Of a stretch of 39,326 nucleotides of DNA, positions 23,842 to 31,655 are shown piece by piece (the first letter of the stretch is position 1; every line of letters starts with the position of its first letter). Source of the stretch: Dehalococcoidia bacterium (GTDB lineage Bacteria > Chloroflexota > Dehalococcoidia > GIF9 > AB-539-J10); NCBI GenBank assembly GCA_029859145.1, contig JAOUDT010000001.1, positions 1 through 39,326 on the forward strand. Reading direction: 5' to 3'. The position numbers and the translations under genes are program-made. The notes under the pieces were generated by a model. It searched no databases and was not told the DNA's origin. It was given only the letters and a program-made list of their open reading frames with translations.

Positions 23842-25326
23842 ATGACAAACAAGATTCTGGTAGCCAACCGTGGTGAAATTGCCATACGTGTCATGCGGGC
23901 TTGCCGAGAGCTTGGCATCGTTTCCGTAGCCGTATATTCTGAAGCTGATAAAGACGCGCTGTTTGCCAAATATGCCGATGAAGCCTACTTCATAGGTCCG
24001 GCGCCGGCAATCGAGAGCTACCTCAACATAAAGAAGATCATCACAGTTGCCAAGGAATGCGGCGCTGAAGCTATACATCCTGGCTATGGCTTCCTAGCGG
24101 AACACCCGAACTTCGCCTACGCCTGCGAGAAAGAAGGAATCAAATTCGTTGGGCCATCCAGTAGAGTTCTTGAATTGATGGGCAATAAAGTGGCGGCACG
24201 GCAGGAAATGAAGAGAGCTGGCGTTCCTGTGGTACCAGGCACCGAGCAGTGTGTTACCGACCTCAGGCAGGCGGAAAACAGGGCCAGAGAGATTGGCTAT
24301 CCCGTCATCTGTAAACCGTCGGGTGGAGGTGGAGGCATCGGAATGACCATCGCTGCCGACGAAGCAGGACTGAAAGCAGCCCTTGAGTCCTCGCAGACCA
24401 TCGCTGCCGCAACATTTGGCTTGCCTGATGTCTACATCGAGAAATACCTGCAAAACCCCCGGCATATAGAATTCCAGATACTTGGAGACTCGCATGGTAA
24501 TATCATTCACCTCGGGGAGAGGGAGTGCTCTATACAGCGGAGACACCAGAAGCTGATTGAGGAGTCCCCTTCTCCGGTACTTACCTCACAACTTCGTGCC
24601 GAGATGGGGACCGCGGCAATAAAAGCTGCCCAGAGGGTTAACTACGAAGGTGCCGGAACGATGGAGTTCCTCTATTCAAATGGCAAGTATTATTTCCTGG
24701 AGGCAAACACTCGAGTCCAGGTGGAGCATCCGGTCACAGAAATAGTTACTGGAATTGACATTGTCAAAGAACAAATACGGATAGCCTCCGGCTTGCCATT
24801 GACCATCAAACAGGAGGATGTGCAACCCCGTGGCTGCGCGATTGAATGTCGCATCAACGCGGAGGATCCACTAAACAATTTCGCTCCATCGCCCGGTAAG
24901 CTAAGAGGCTACCGCTCACCTGGAGGCATCGGCATCCGGGTGGACAGCGGAGTTCACACCCGATATACCATACCCATGATTTACGATCCCATGATCTCCA
25001 AGCTCGTTGCTTGGGGCAGAGACCGCGAAGAGGCCATCGCCAGAATGCGGCGAGCGCTCTATGAGTACATTATCTCTGGAGTGAAAACCAATATACCGTT
25101 CCACAAGGCGGTCATGGAGAACCCCCGTTTTGTGAGAGGTGAGCTTGGCACCCATTTCGTCGAAAGCGAAACTTCCTTGCTGGAAGACATGAAAAGAATT
25201 GTCGAGCGTGAGAAACCTCTGGAAGAGAAGCTATCAGAGATATTCGATGAAAGGAAAAGGGTGGCAGCCATTGCCGCTGTAACCGCGCTAACCCGGTTGC
25301 CTTATTCCAGAACGCCGAAACTGTGA
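23842..25326 (+). CDS. pycA: Pyruvate carboxylase subunit A (biotin carboxylase)
   Basis: 494 residues. Biotin carboxylase/ATP-grasp features: KILVANRGEIAIRVMRACRE at the N-terminus, GYGFLAEHPNFA, the glycine loop CKPSGGGGGIGM, HLGERECSIQRRHQKLIEES in the active site and LEANTRVQVEHPVTE. It carboxylates the biotin of its partner using ATP and bicarbonate. It lies 60 bases after pycB with a weak ribosome binding site. It could also serve an acetyl-CoA carboxylase, but the neighbour argues for pyruvate carboxylase. The C-terminal extension of about 40 residues is ordinary for this subunit. Confidence 0.92.
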   Translation: MTNKILVANRGEIAIRVMRACRELGIVSVAVYSEADKDALFAKYADEAYFIGPAPAIESYLNIKKIITVAKECGAEAIHPGYGFLAEHPNFAYACEKEGIKFVGPSSRVLELMGNKVAARQEMKRAGVPVVPGTEQCVTDLRQAENRAREIGYPVICKPSGGGGGIGMTIAADEAGLKAALESSQTIAAATFGLPDVYIEKYLQNPRHIEFQILGDSHGNIIHLGERECSIQRRHQKLIEESPSPVLTSQLRAEMGTAAIKAAQRVNYEGAGTMEFLYSNGKYYFLEANTRVQVEHPVTEIVTGIDIVKEQIRIASGLPLTIKQEDVQPRGCAIECRINAEDPLNNFAPSPGKLRGYRSPGGIGIRVDSGVHTRYTIPMIYDPMISKLVAWGRDREEAIARMRRALYEYIISGVKTNIPFHKAVMENPRFVRGELGTHFVESETSLLEDMKRIVEREKPLEEKLSEIFDERKRVAAIAAVTALTRLPYSRTPKL

Positions 25327-25391
25327 AGACTCTGTTCAGCAAAGAAGGAATTCCTTAGGAGAATGAAGAATCGACCTAGGGCAGGTTACGC

Positions 25392-25778
25392 ATGACTGAC
25401 GGAAGATTTGCCACCGCCGTTAACTGCATGGATGGAAGGGTGCAGATACCCGTAGTTGAGTGGCTGAAAAAGCAATACGGCGTGGACTATGTGGATATGA
25501 TTACCGAGCCAGGACCAGAGCGACTGCTGGCAGAAGGCAAAGACCGAAGGGGCATCGGATCAATACGTAGGCGCCTTCAAATATCGGTGACCCGCCATAA
25601 TTCAAAACTTGTTGCTATTGTGGGCCACCATGACTGCGCCGGCAATCCGACAGACAAAGAAACTCAACTGAGACAGCTATCCAATGCCGGCAAAACTGTG
25701 GAGTCGTGGAATTTTGGAGTCCGGGTAGTTGAATTATGGGTTGACGAGAAATGGGAGGTACAAAGACTAAGTACATAG
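25392..25778 (+). CDS. Beta-carbonic-anhydrase-like protein (Pro_CA_2 type)
   Basis: 128 residues. The zinc-site pattern of beta-carbonic anhydrases is intact: Cys12 with the Asp14-Arg16 dyad (NCMDGR) and His79-x2-Cys82 (HHDCAGNP). It is much shorter than classic beta enzymes (about 190-220 residues), matching the compact putative family Pro_CA_2. It follows the biotin carboxylase gene by 65 bases on the same strand, so it may supply bicarbonate. Activity is an inference. Confidence 0.82.
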   Translation: MTDGRFATAVNCMDGRVQIPVVEWLKKQYGVDYVDMITEPGPERLLAEGKDRRGIGSIRRRLQISVTRHNSKLVAIVGHHDCAGNPTDKETQLRQLSNAGKTVESWNFGVRVVELWVDEKWEVQRLST

Positions 25779-25801
25779 ACAAGAATGGTATATATTACCT
25801 A

Positions 25802-25877
25802 TGGTGGGCGGTAGAGGACTTGAACCTCTGACCTCCTGTGTGTAAGACAGGCGCTCTCACCACTGAGCTAACCGCCC
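25802..25877 (-). tRNA. tRNA-Val (anticodon TAC)
   Basis: A full cloverleaf on the minus strand starts GGGCGGT and ends ACCGCCCA plus encoded CCA. The anticodon loop CTTACAC sits on a CCTGT/ACAGG stem; T loop GTTCAAG. 76 nucleotides including CCA. Confidence 0.95.
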
Positions 25878-25878
25878 A

Positions 25879-25955
25879 TGGCACGCCTGGCGGGATTTGA
25901 ACCCGCGGCCTCAGCCTCCGCAGGGCTGCGCTCTATCCAGCTGAGCTACAGGCGC
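25879..25955 (-). tRNA. tRNA-Arg (anticodon GCG)
   Basis: Cloverleaf on the minus strand starting GCGCCTG, ending in encoded CCA, with a G-U first pair. The anticodon loop CTGCGGA on a CAGCC/GGCTG stem gives GCG, rather than the usual bacterial ACG that is deaminated to inosine. Separated from tRNA-Val by one base. Confidence 0.93.
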
Positions 25956-25972
25956 ACATGCACTCATACAGT

Positions 25973-26058
25973 TGGTGCCGAAGGAGGGATTTGAACCCTC
26001 ACGTCCTTAAGGACACTACGCCCTGAACGTAGCGCGTCTGCCATTCCGCCACTTCGGC
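25973..26058 (-). tRNA. tRNA-Leu (anticodon CAG)
   Basis: An 86-nucleotide class II tRNA on the minus strand, from GCCGAAG to CTTCGGCA plus CCA. The anticodon loop TTCAGGG on CTACG/CGTAG gives CAG; the variable arm TGTCCTTAAGGACGT folds as a stem-loop. It begins two bases after the stop codon of the membrane protein gene. Confidence 0.95.
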
Positions 26059-26060
26059 GT

Positions 26061-26462
26061 CTATTGCCCCGCTTCAAATTCCTTCTTTGACACTGAGACA
26101 AAGATAACTGCCAGTATCCCCAGAATGAACATTGGAACGGAGCAGATAGCTCCGGCTAGCGACAGGCCAAAATTCCTCCTTCTCAGAGCTGAGACACCAC
26201 CTACTATTGCTACTATGCCAAGAGCAAAAAGAGGCACTCCGACTATAATGAGCCAGAATGGGATGACAGGCATGAAGGGCATCACATGCTGAAACCAATC
26301 GCCAGCGTGGGGCGGCATAATCGCTAGCCTCACCAGTATTCTAATGCCTATCGTCAAAACCCCTATTATCAGCCCACCAATTACCTCAAGCGCCCCTGCT
26401 ACTATGCTTAGGGCTCCGCCCGCAGTGAGTAAACCGCTTCTGCTGCTACCGTCAGATGCCAT
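26061..26462 (-). CDS. DUF4064-like membrane protein between tRNA genes
   Basis: 133 residues with about four hydrophobic helices: LLTAGGALSIVAGALEVIGG, IPFWLIIVGVPLFALGIVAI and LSLAGAICSVPMFILGILAV plus one between. Gly/Ala-rich helix pairs like GGxLSIVAG are typical of DUF4064/DUF308-type proteins of unknown function. GGAGG lies just before the ATG. The gene fills the space between tRNA-Val(CAC) (20 bases upstream) and tRNA-Leu (two bases downstream), so it must share a transcript with tRNAs. Confidence 0.8.
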   Translation of the reverse strand: MASDGSSRSGLLTAGGALSIVAGALEVIGGLIIGVLTIGIRILVRLAIMPPHAGDWFQHVMPFMPVIPFWLIIVGVPLFALGIVAIVGGVSALRRRNFGLSLAGAICSVPMFILGILAVIFVSVSKKEFEAGQ

Positions 26463-26482
26463 CTCTTTTCCTCCTTATCCCA

Positions 26483-26558
26483 TGGTGGGCAGTACAGGAT
26501 TTGAACCTGTGACCTTCGGTATGTGAAACCGACGCTCTAACCACTGAGCCAACTGCCC
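26483..26558 (-). tRNA. tRNA-Val (anticodon CAC)
   Basis: Minus-strand cloverleaf from GGGCAGT to ACTGCCCA plus encoded CCA. Anticodon loop TTCACAT on a TCGGT/ACCGA stem; T loop GTTCAAA. It is the first of the tRNA-containing transcript. Confidence 0.95.
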
Positions 26559-26959
26559 GTCCTTAATGCGTACTGCTCATTAAGATATACTAACTTTACC
26601 ACACACGCAAAGGCATCGCAATCGAATTAGCACCAGCAGAGAACAGTTGTCTTCCTGAGTACTCCGATGGACTTGAATTTGGATCTGGACGGATTCTCGT
26701 GAATCGCAGCGTCACTTCCCAGCAGAATGCCCTCAAAGGCAGTTCAGAGCCCCTACAAGCCTCATCAACCACGTTCTCGGCCTTCTTCTTCATCCATTTT
26801 CGAAAACCCTGTTCTGCCATTTCTACGTACTTTGTCGCAAGACTGTAAATTACTGAGGTTGAGTCATCTCCTGTAACGGCATCAGCCAGAGGGCAGCTCT
26901 AGGGGTCAATCAGATCAGACACATGTAACTGAAGAGGATTGAGAAAGAATGCTGAAGTT
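26559..26959 (-). other. Intergenic region before the tRNA cluster
   Basis: About 400 bases. Just upstream of tRNA-Val is an inverted repeat, CTTAATG (26562-26568) and CATTAAG (26578-26584), and further up a weak promoter (TTTGCG, 16 bases, TATATC on the minus strand). A 74-codon open frame at 26596-26820 has no ribosome binding site and is not accepted. Confidence 0.4.
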
Positions 26960-27961
26960 TTACCTGAGTCGCTCCAGATCGGTACGCTGAAGGAGCTTCA
27001 TTCTTTCTTTGACTTCTCTTATGGTGTCTTTAGCTATGGCTTCAGCTCGATCGGCTCCATCGGCAAGCACTTGACCGACATAACCGGGCTTGGAGGCCAG
27101 ACTGGCCCGCCTTTCCCGGAAAGGCTTCAAATTCGAATTGATGCTCTCCGCCAATATCTTCTTGCAGTCCACACACCCAATCCCAGCGCTGCGGCACTCC
27201 GAGCCAATTTCCTCGACACGGGCCTCGGTAAAGAAATTGTGGAGTCGGAAAACATTGCATATCTCAGGATGCCCGGGGTCAGAGCGGTATCTCCGCGCAG
27301 GGTCGGTAACGGCTGTCATGACTCGCTTCGAGACCTCCTGAGGAGACGCAGAGATTTCAATATGGTTGTCATAGCTTTTGCTCATCTTCTGTACCCCATC
27401 CAGGCCCAAAACCAAGGGAAAATTGGTGAGCTTCGCCTGCGGCTCTGGAAAGACGACCCCAAAAAGCGAGTTAAAGCGACGCACTATCTCACGGGCCAAC
27501 TCCAGGTGAGGAAGCTGGTCCTCACCTACTGGAACAACCTCTCCCTTATAGAGGGCGATATCGGCAGTCATGAGAACAGGATAACCCACCAGCCCATAAT
27601 TGACGTTGTCCGGCTGCATCTTGACCTTCTCCTTAAATGTCGGCACGCGCAATAACCAGCCCAGAGGAGTCACCATGCTGAACAAAGTGTGGAGCTCCAT
27701 TACTTGAGGAACATGAGACTGAACGAAGATGATACTCCTCTGCGGGTCAATGCCCGCCGCCAGCCAGTCAAGCACCATTTCGTGAGTATCTTCCCGGATG
27801 GATTCTGTGTTTCCCAGAGTGGTGAGAGCATGAATATCCACGATGCAATAGACGCAGTCATATTCATCCTGGAGCGCCACGTAGTTCTGTATTGCCCCTA
27901 CATAGTTGCCGATATGCTGCCGGCCCGTAGGCCGTGCGCCGGAGAAAACGCGTTTTCTCAT
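26960..27961 (-). CDS. trpS: Tryptophanyl-tRNA synthetase
   Basis: 333 residues starting MRKRVFSGARPTGRQHIGNY. The class I signatures are HIGN (16-19) and KMSKS (192-196, in QKMSKSYDNH). The length fits bacterial TrpRS. It charges tRNA-Trp with tryptophan. An upstream in-frame stretch of 30 codons is not conserved in the family, so the ATG at 27961 is used; its ribosome binding site is weak. Stands between a tRNA cluster and a secreted protein gene. Confidence 0.96.
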   Translation of the reverse strand: MRKRVFSGARPTGRQHIGNYVGAIQNYVALQDEYDCVYCIVDIHALTTLGNTESIREDTHEMVLDWLAAGIDPQRSIIFVQSHVPQVMELHTLFSMVTPLGWLLRVPTFKEKVKMQPDNVNYGLVGYPVLMTADIALYKGEVVPVGEDQLPHLELAREIVRRFNSLFGVVFPEPQAKLTNFPLVLGLDGVQKMSKSYDNHIEISASPQEVSKRVMTAVTDPARRYRSDPGHPEICNVFRLHNFFTEARVEEIGSECRSAGIGCVDCKKILAESINSNLKPFRERRASLASKPGYVGQVLADGADRAEAIAKDTIREVKERMKLLQRTDLERLR

Positions 27962-28076
27962 TTTCGTGGCGAAGTCTAGCACACGGGAGAAGCAGGTAAC
28001 AAGGCTAAAGCGAATTGAGTGAGTGTCTGTTTTAAGGACCCGCTCCAGCAAGGCTACGGGGAGGAGAATTAGCGAT

Positions 28077-28104
28077 AGGGGAGGCCAGACAGTGGGCCTC
28101 CCCT
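28077..28104 (-). terminator. Hairpin after the secreted protein gene
   Basis: A perfect 10-bp stem, AGGGGAGGCC (28077-28086) with GGCCTCCCCT (28095-28104), and an eight-base loop, about 65 bases downstream of the secreted protein stop. No strong T-run; probably ends that transcript before trpS. Confidence 0.6.
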
Positions 28105-28169
28105 CTTACCAGCCTTGCCCAGGTCAACGGTGGAACTCAAATTACCCGGGAGGTTTCAAGGAGTCAAGA

Positions 28170-29486
28170 CTAGGCTATCGGTACGTTATGGAAGATAACA
28201 CGGACAGTCTCACCAGGCGCTAGACTAATTTCGGCTGTTTCGTCAGTAACCAAACTAGGGGTAGAAGGATCGAGGTCGATAAATTCAATCTGACTCAGAT
28301 CCCAGCCGTCAGGCAGAAGCTCGGTCACTGTGTATGTTCCAGCACTCAGTGCCCCACTGTCCTTAGCTTCACCGTTCTTCAGGCTGAAGTCGTTACCGTA
28401 GCTGGGATCAAACCAGAAGGCTTCTGCACCAAGAGTATCAGCGGGCGCGTCTTTTTCAACGATAATGTGACTCCCGAAGGTGGTTGTGACCACAGGGTAG
28501 AACCTTAGTTGCACCAGCTTGGTGCCATCATTCATGAGCCCTTGCTCGGTAATCACAAGGTCAGCAATATTGAAAATCCACTCGTTTGCAAAGTACCAGG
28601 CCATTGGTTCGGCTAAGGCAGCCATATCGGTCAACCAAGCTTCTACATCAAGTTCATCAACGGAGCCATCATTATTGTAGTCTTGGTTGTCGGGAGTGAA
28701 GGGATCGCCGTCATAGTCAGCTACCGGAACATCGCTTGTGTCTATGACTTCATCACCGTTGGCATCAAGCGTAGCATCGACTACCCAGCCTGTGTAGACA
28801 AACAGGCGAGTGATGTCCACCGCCCTGGACTTGCCCCTGCCTGCTGCCGTTGGGTCTTCGAATCGGCGCAATACCTGTTCACTCGGATCAGGCAAATAGA
28901 GGTTCTCGCCGACGATGAGTCCCAGCATGAGTTCAGGGTCTTCCGGACACTCGGTGTAGTTGCCAAATTCAGGATTGCCGGGATCATTGCATGCCTCTAC
29001 CACTGTGTTCGGGTACAGGATGATATTGCTGCTCGGCTCAATCTTGCCGTTATTTGGCTTTGCCAGAATTCTGGCGAACACATAGTAGCCACCCGCCGGG
29101 GTAGGCACGTCCTCGACCAGCACCTGGTAGGGCAATTGAACTTTAGCTACTCCATCACCGTAGGGTTCCGGCATGGCACACTGGTCAAGCACCGTCAGGT
29201 CGTACACTGATCCCTTTTTATTGGAGACGTATTGTATGGTTGATGCACCGTACTCAGCGACAAATACCGATCTGCCGCCTGGCGTCGCATCGCAAACGAA
29301 TGTCTCGGGATCCTTGCCGTGGATATTCAGGTTGAAATGCTGTCCGCTCGGAAATCCGTTGCTCAGAGCAATGACATCCTTCCCCGAGCCTGATTCTTGC
29401 GGTTTAGCCCCCATTACAGCCGTTGCGCCGACCAGAAGCGCCACAAGTGTCAAAGCAATAACAACGAACACCATCCTTCTTTTCAT
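28170..29486 (-). CDS. Secreted protein with dockerin-like calcium loops and prealbumin-like domain
   Basis: 438 residues. A signal peptide (MKRRMVFVVIALTLVALLVG, cleavage near 25-28) is followed by a beta-rich region of about 200 residues of unknown type with four to five cysteines. Two calcium loops, DANGDEVIDTSD (241-252) and DYNNDGSVDELD (269-280), spaced like the two repeats of a type I dockerin, follow. The C-terminal 95 residues (IIVEKDAPADT, SAGTYTVTELLPDGW, LAPGETVRVIFHN) have the SpaA/prealbumin-like fold found in cell-surface proteins. No cohesin, LPXTG or membrane anchor is seen. The start follows AAGGAGG. Confidence 0.82.
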   Translation of the reverse strand: MKRRMVFVVIALTLVALLVGATAVMGAKPQESGSGKDVIALSNGFPSGQHFNLNIHGKDPETFVCDATPGGRSVFVAEYGASTIQYVSNKKGSVYDLTVLDQCAMPEPYGDGVAKVQLPYQVLVEDVPTPAGGYYVFARILAKPNNGKIEPSSNIILYPNTVVEACNDPGNPEFGNYTECPEDPELMLGLIVGENLYLPDPSEQVLRRFEDPTAAGRGKSRAVDITRLFVYTGWVVDATLDANGDEVIDTSDVPVADYDGDPFTPDNQDYNNDGSVDELDVEAWLTDMAALAEPMAWYFANEWIFNIADLVITEQGLMNDGTKLVQLRFYPVVTTTFGSHIIVEKDAPADTLGAEAFWFDPSYGNDFSLKNGEAKDSGALSAGTYTVTELLPDGWDLSQIEFIDLDPSTPSLVTDETAEISLAPGETVRVIFHNVPIA

Positions 29487-29504
29487 GATATATCCTCCTT
29501 GCTG

Positions 29505-29561
29505 TTAAGCGTTTGGATGAAGCACAGTTTTACAGGGCGTAGCTGATTCTGTCTGCGGCAT
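29505..29561 (-). CDS. Possible 18-residue leader peptide upstream of the secreted protein
   Basis: An ATG right after AAAGGAGGTG opens an 18-codon frame, MPQTESATPCKTVLHPNA, whose TAA ends 18 bases before the start of the secreted protein. Its strong ribosome binding site is as good as that of the main gene. It may be a translated leader or a non-functional open frame. Confidence 0.4.
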   Translation of the reverse strand: MPQTESATPCKTVLHPNA

Positions 29562-29576
29562 CACCTCCTTTCTCTA

Positions 29577-29599
29577 GGCATCCCCTTATTGGGGCTGCC
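29577..29599 (-). promoter_or_regulatory. Leader hairpin before the secreted protein gene
   Basis: GGCA and CCCC pair with GGGG and TGCC around AATAA, with one internal mismatch. It stands just upstream of the leader peptide ribosome binding site and could regulate it. A near-palindrome GGTTAGGTAACC lies 25 bases further up. Confidence 0.45.
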
Positions 29600-29919
29600 A
29601 GCTCCTTCAACTGCCAATCTGGAGGTTAGGTAACCCCCCGGCTCAAGTGCAGCAAACGAAAGGTCTGGGTATCGGCAGGCCAACATACTGTCTCTTCTTT
29701 CCGCCACGCTGTACCCCTATAACATTAGTCGCACAAATCCCGCCTAATCCCTCGTCCACGTGGAAAGTGGTGCACCACCAGAATAGGTTGTTTGGCAGCT
29801 TATGCGGTAACCGGTCCAGTGAGTTTCGTACTGAACACAAGGTATAGAAGCATGAAAGGGCAGCTGCGTTGCCAACTCGGTTCGGATTTCCAGGACAGCC
29901 GCCCAGACAGGGCAAGAGT
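29600..29919 (-). other. Long upstream region, no gene recognised
   Basis: About 320 bases that must hold the promoter of the secreted protein gene. A 90-codon open frame at 29643-29915 is not supported. No known riboswitch class was recognised, though several short dyads occur between 29600 and 29640. Confidence 0.4.
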
Positions 29920-30810
29920 TCAGCCTTCGATGAATTCTCTTATATAGGAATTGACCAGTTCCGGCTTTTCATGAATGACCCAATGCGAGCCATCGGGAAT
30001 GCGCTTCATGGTCAGGTTTGGTACGTATTTCTCCAAGCCTTCCAGATTTCCTGTAAGCAGGTATCTGTCTTTCTCTCCCCAGATGACCAGCGTCGCCACC
30101 CTGACCGCGAATAGTGAAGGATCTGCGGACAAGATGTCATCGCTTTCACCTGTGAAAGGGCCGAGGTGTGCGGCCCGGTAATAGTTTAAGCCGCCGGTCA
30201 GCGCTCCAGGCTGCGACCAGGCTTCGATATATGCTTTTCTGTCTTCTTCTGTGAAATACCCCTCTTTTATCCCATCCTTCAAGAGGTTACTGACAAGTAT
30301 TGCATAGTTGTTTTCTGACAGTATCTTCTCTGCCTCGGCAGTCCGATGTACCAGAATATACTGGCTGGCTTTCTGTTGCGCCGGGCTATCACGGAGTTCG
30401 CGCACAAAGGTAATGGGATGTGGGGCATTTATGATAATGAGTTTCTCCAGGTATTCAGGATGACGCATCGCGAAGGGCCAGGCTACCCCACCACCCCAGT
30501 CATGGGCCACGAGTATGAATTGCCTATGCCCAAGGTGCTCGGCAAGAGCACGTACGTCTTCAACCAGATATTTAATTCGATACTGCTCAACTTCCGCAGG
30601 TTTCGATGACAGGTTGTAGCCGCGCATGTCGGGAGCCACAGCCTGGTAATCTCGTCCAAATTCGGCAAGCTGATTCTTCCACCCGTACCAGAACTCAGGG
30701 AAACCGTGGAGGAACATTATCAGTTTCCCCTCCCCCGCAGTTACATAGTGGAGGCCTATGTTATTGACATCCGCATATTTGTGTTCGAACATGTCTTTTC
30801 CTAGCGGCAT
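29920..30810 (-). CDS. Alpha/beta hydrolase, epoxide hydrolase-like
   Basis: About 296 residues. The oxyanion motif HGFPEFWYGW and the nucleophile elbow VAHDWGGGVAW (Asp nucleophile, near residue 104) are as in soluble epoxide hydrolases; the acid and base are supplied by VIWGEKDRYLL and DGSHWV near the C-terminus. It would open an epoxide by hydrolysis through an ester intermediate; haloalkane dehalogenases share this nucleophile, so a dehalogenase is a lesser possibility. Start uncertain: ATG at 30810 or 30792 are likeliest. Confidence 0.88.
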   Translation of the reverse strand: MPLGKDMFEHKYADVNNIGLHYVTAGEGKLIMFLHGFPEFWYGWKNQLAEFGRDYQAVAPDMRGYNLSSKPAEVEQYRIKYLVEDVRALAEHLGHRQFILVAHDWGGGVAWPFAMRHPEYLEKLIIINAPHPITFVRELRDSPAQQKASQYILVHRTAEAEKILSENNYAILVSNLLKDGIKEGYFTEEDRKAYIEAWSQPGALTGGLNYYRAAHLGPFTGESDDILSADPSLFAVRVATLVIWGEKDRYLLTGNLEGLEKYVPNLTMKRIPDGSHWVIHEKPELVNSYIREFIEG

Positions 30811-30936
30811 GATGTCTTTCTTAATCTCGCACTGCGCGCAAATCAATATCAGAGCGAATGACTCCGGCTACTGGCCTTGCCAGTACTTTGGATAAAGATA
30901 GAACTTCCTCTAAGTCGGGTTCGCATACTAGGAATC

Positions 30937-31013
30937 TGGTAGCGCATACGGGATTTGAACCCGTGATCTCCTCCTTGAGAGGGAGGTGTCCTAGGCCTCT
31001 AGACGAATGCGCC
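30937..31013 (-). tRNA. tRNA-Glu (anticodon CTC)
   Basis: Minus-strand cloverleaf GGCGCAT to ATGCGCTA plus encoded CCA. Anticodon loop CTCTCAA on CCTCC/GGAGG. 77 nucleotides. Confidence 0.94.
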
Positions 31014-31017
31014 ACAC

Positions 31018-31091
31018 TGGCTGGGGATCCAGGATTCGAACCTGGCCTAACTGATCCAGAGTCAGTCGTCCTACCGCTAGACTAATCCCCA
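31018..31091 (-). tRNA. tRNA-Gln (anticodon CTG)
   Basis: Minus-strand cloverleaf TGGGGAT to ATCCCCAG plus encoded CCA. Anticodon loop CTCTGGA on ACTGA/TCAGT. Four bases before tRNA-Glu, so the pair is one transcript. Confidence 0.94.
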
Positions 31092-31212
31092 GTATGTTCA
31101 CATTATAGCTGCTCCTCTCGTCTGAGGCAACAGCACGATGCTTACAAAGTTGGGGTTAAAGAAAATCCAAAAAGACCGGCGCCCCGTTGTCAATCAATGG
31201 GTTGCAGCACGC

Positions 31213-31608
31213 TCACCGCTTAGTATATTGTGGTGCCTTGCGAGCTCGCTTGAGTCCGTATTTCTTGCGCTCTTTGATTCTGCTATCCCGAGTAAGCAGG
31301 CCTTCTTTACGTAACATGGGCTTGAACAGCTCGTTTTCTTTCGCCAGAGCTCGGGCAATTCCATGTCGAATAGCCCCAGCCTGACCGCTGAGGCCACCGC
31401 CCTTCACCTTCACCGTGACAAGAAACTTGCCCATGGTATTGGTAGCCTGCAGAGGATGTTCAATCATGTGGCGATGCTCGATGCGAGGGAAAGCTTCCTG
31501 ATAGGGCCTATCATTGACAATTATCTCCCCCTTGCCAGGCAAAAGCCTGGTCTGAGCTATAGCACACTTGCGTTTACCGGTTCCCCAAACGTAACTTTCC
31601 TCGCTCAT
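31213..31608 (-). CDS. rpsI: 30S ribosomal protein S9
   Basis: 131 residues with the S9 hallmarks: GTGKRKCAIAQTRLLPGKGE near the start, GGGLSGQAGAIRHGIARAL in the middle and the basic C-terminal KYGLKRARKAPQYTKR that reaches the P site. It is the last gene of the cluster and follows rplM by about 47 bases. Confidence 0.97.
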   Translation of the reverse strand: MSEESYVWGTGKRKCAIAQTRLLPGKGEIIVNDRPYQEAFPRIEHRHMIEHPLQATNTMGKFLVTVKVKGGGLSGQAGAIRHGIARALAKENELFKPMLRKEGLLTRDSRIKERKKYGLKRARKAPQYTKR

Positions 31609-31655
31609 AAATCATCACCTTTCCTGTAGTAATATTTCGCTTTCGTTGTTCTCGG

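Noticed and set aside
26596..26820. 74-codon open frame upstream of the tRNA cluster
   Set aside because: No ribosome binding site, no recognisable domain, and a composition unlike neighbouring genes.
29562..29760. c-di-GMP-I riboswitch suggested by GCAC, CCGG and GGGGTTACC blocks
   Set aside because: The blocks are not spaced as in the aptamer, and the conserved core with GACGCAAAGCC is missing.
29643..29915. 90-codon open frame before the secreted protein gene
   Set aside because: No ribosome binding site and low-complexity composition rich in Cys, Pro and Gly; the region is better read as an upstream control region.
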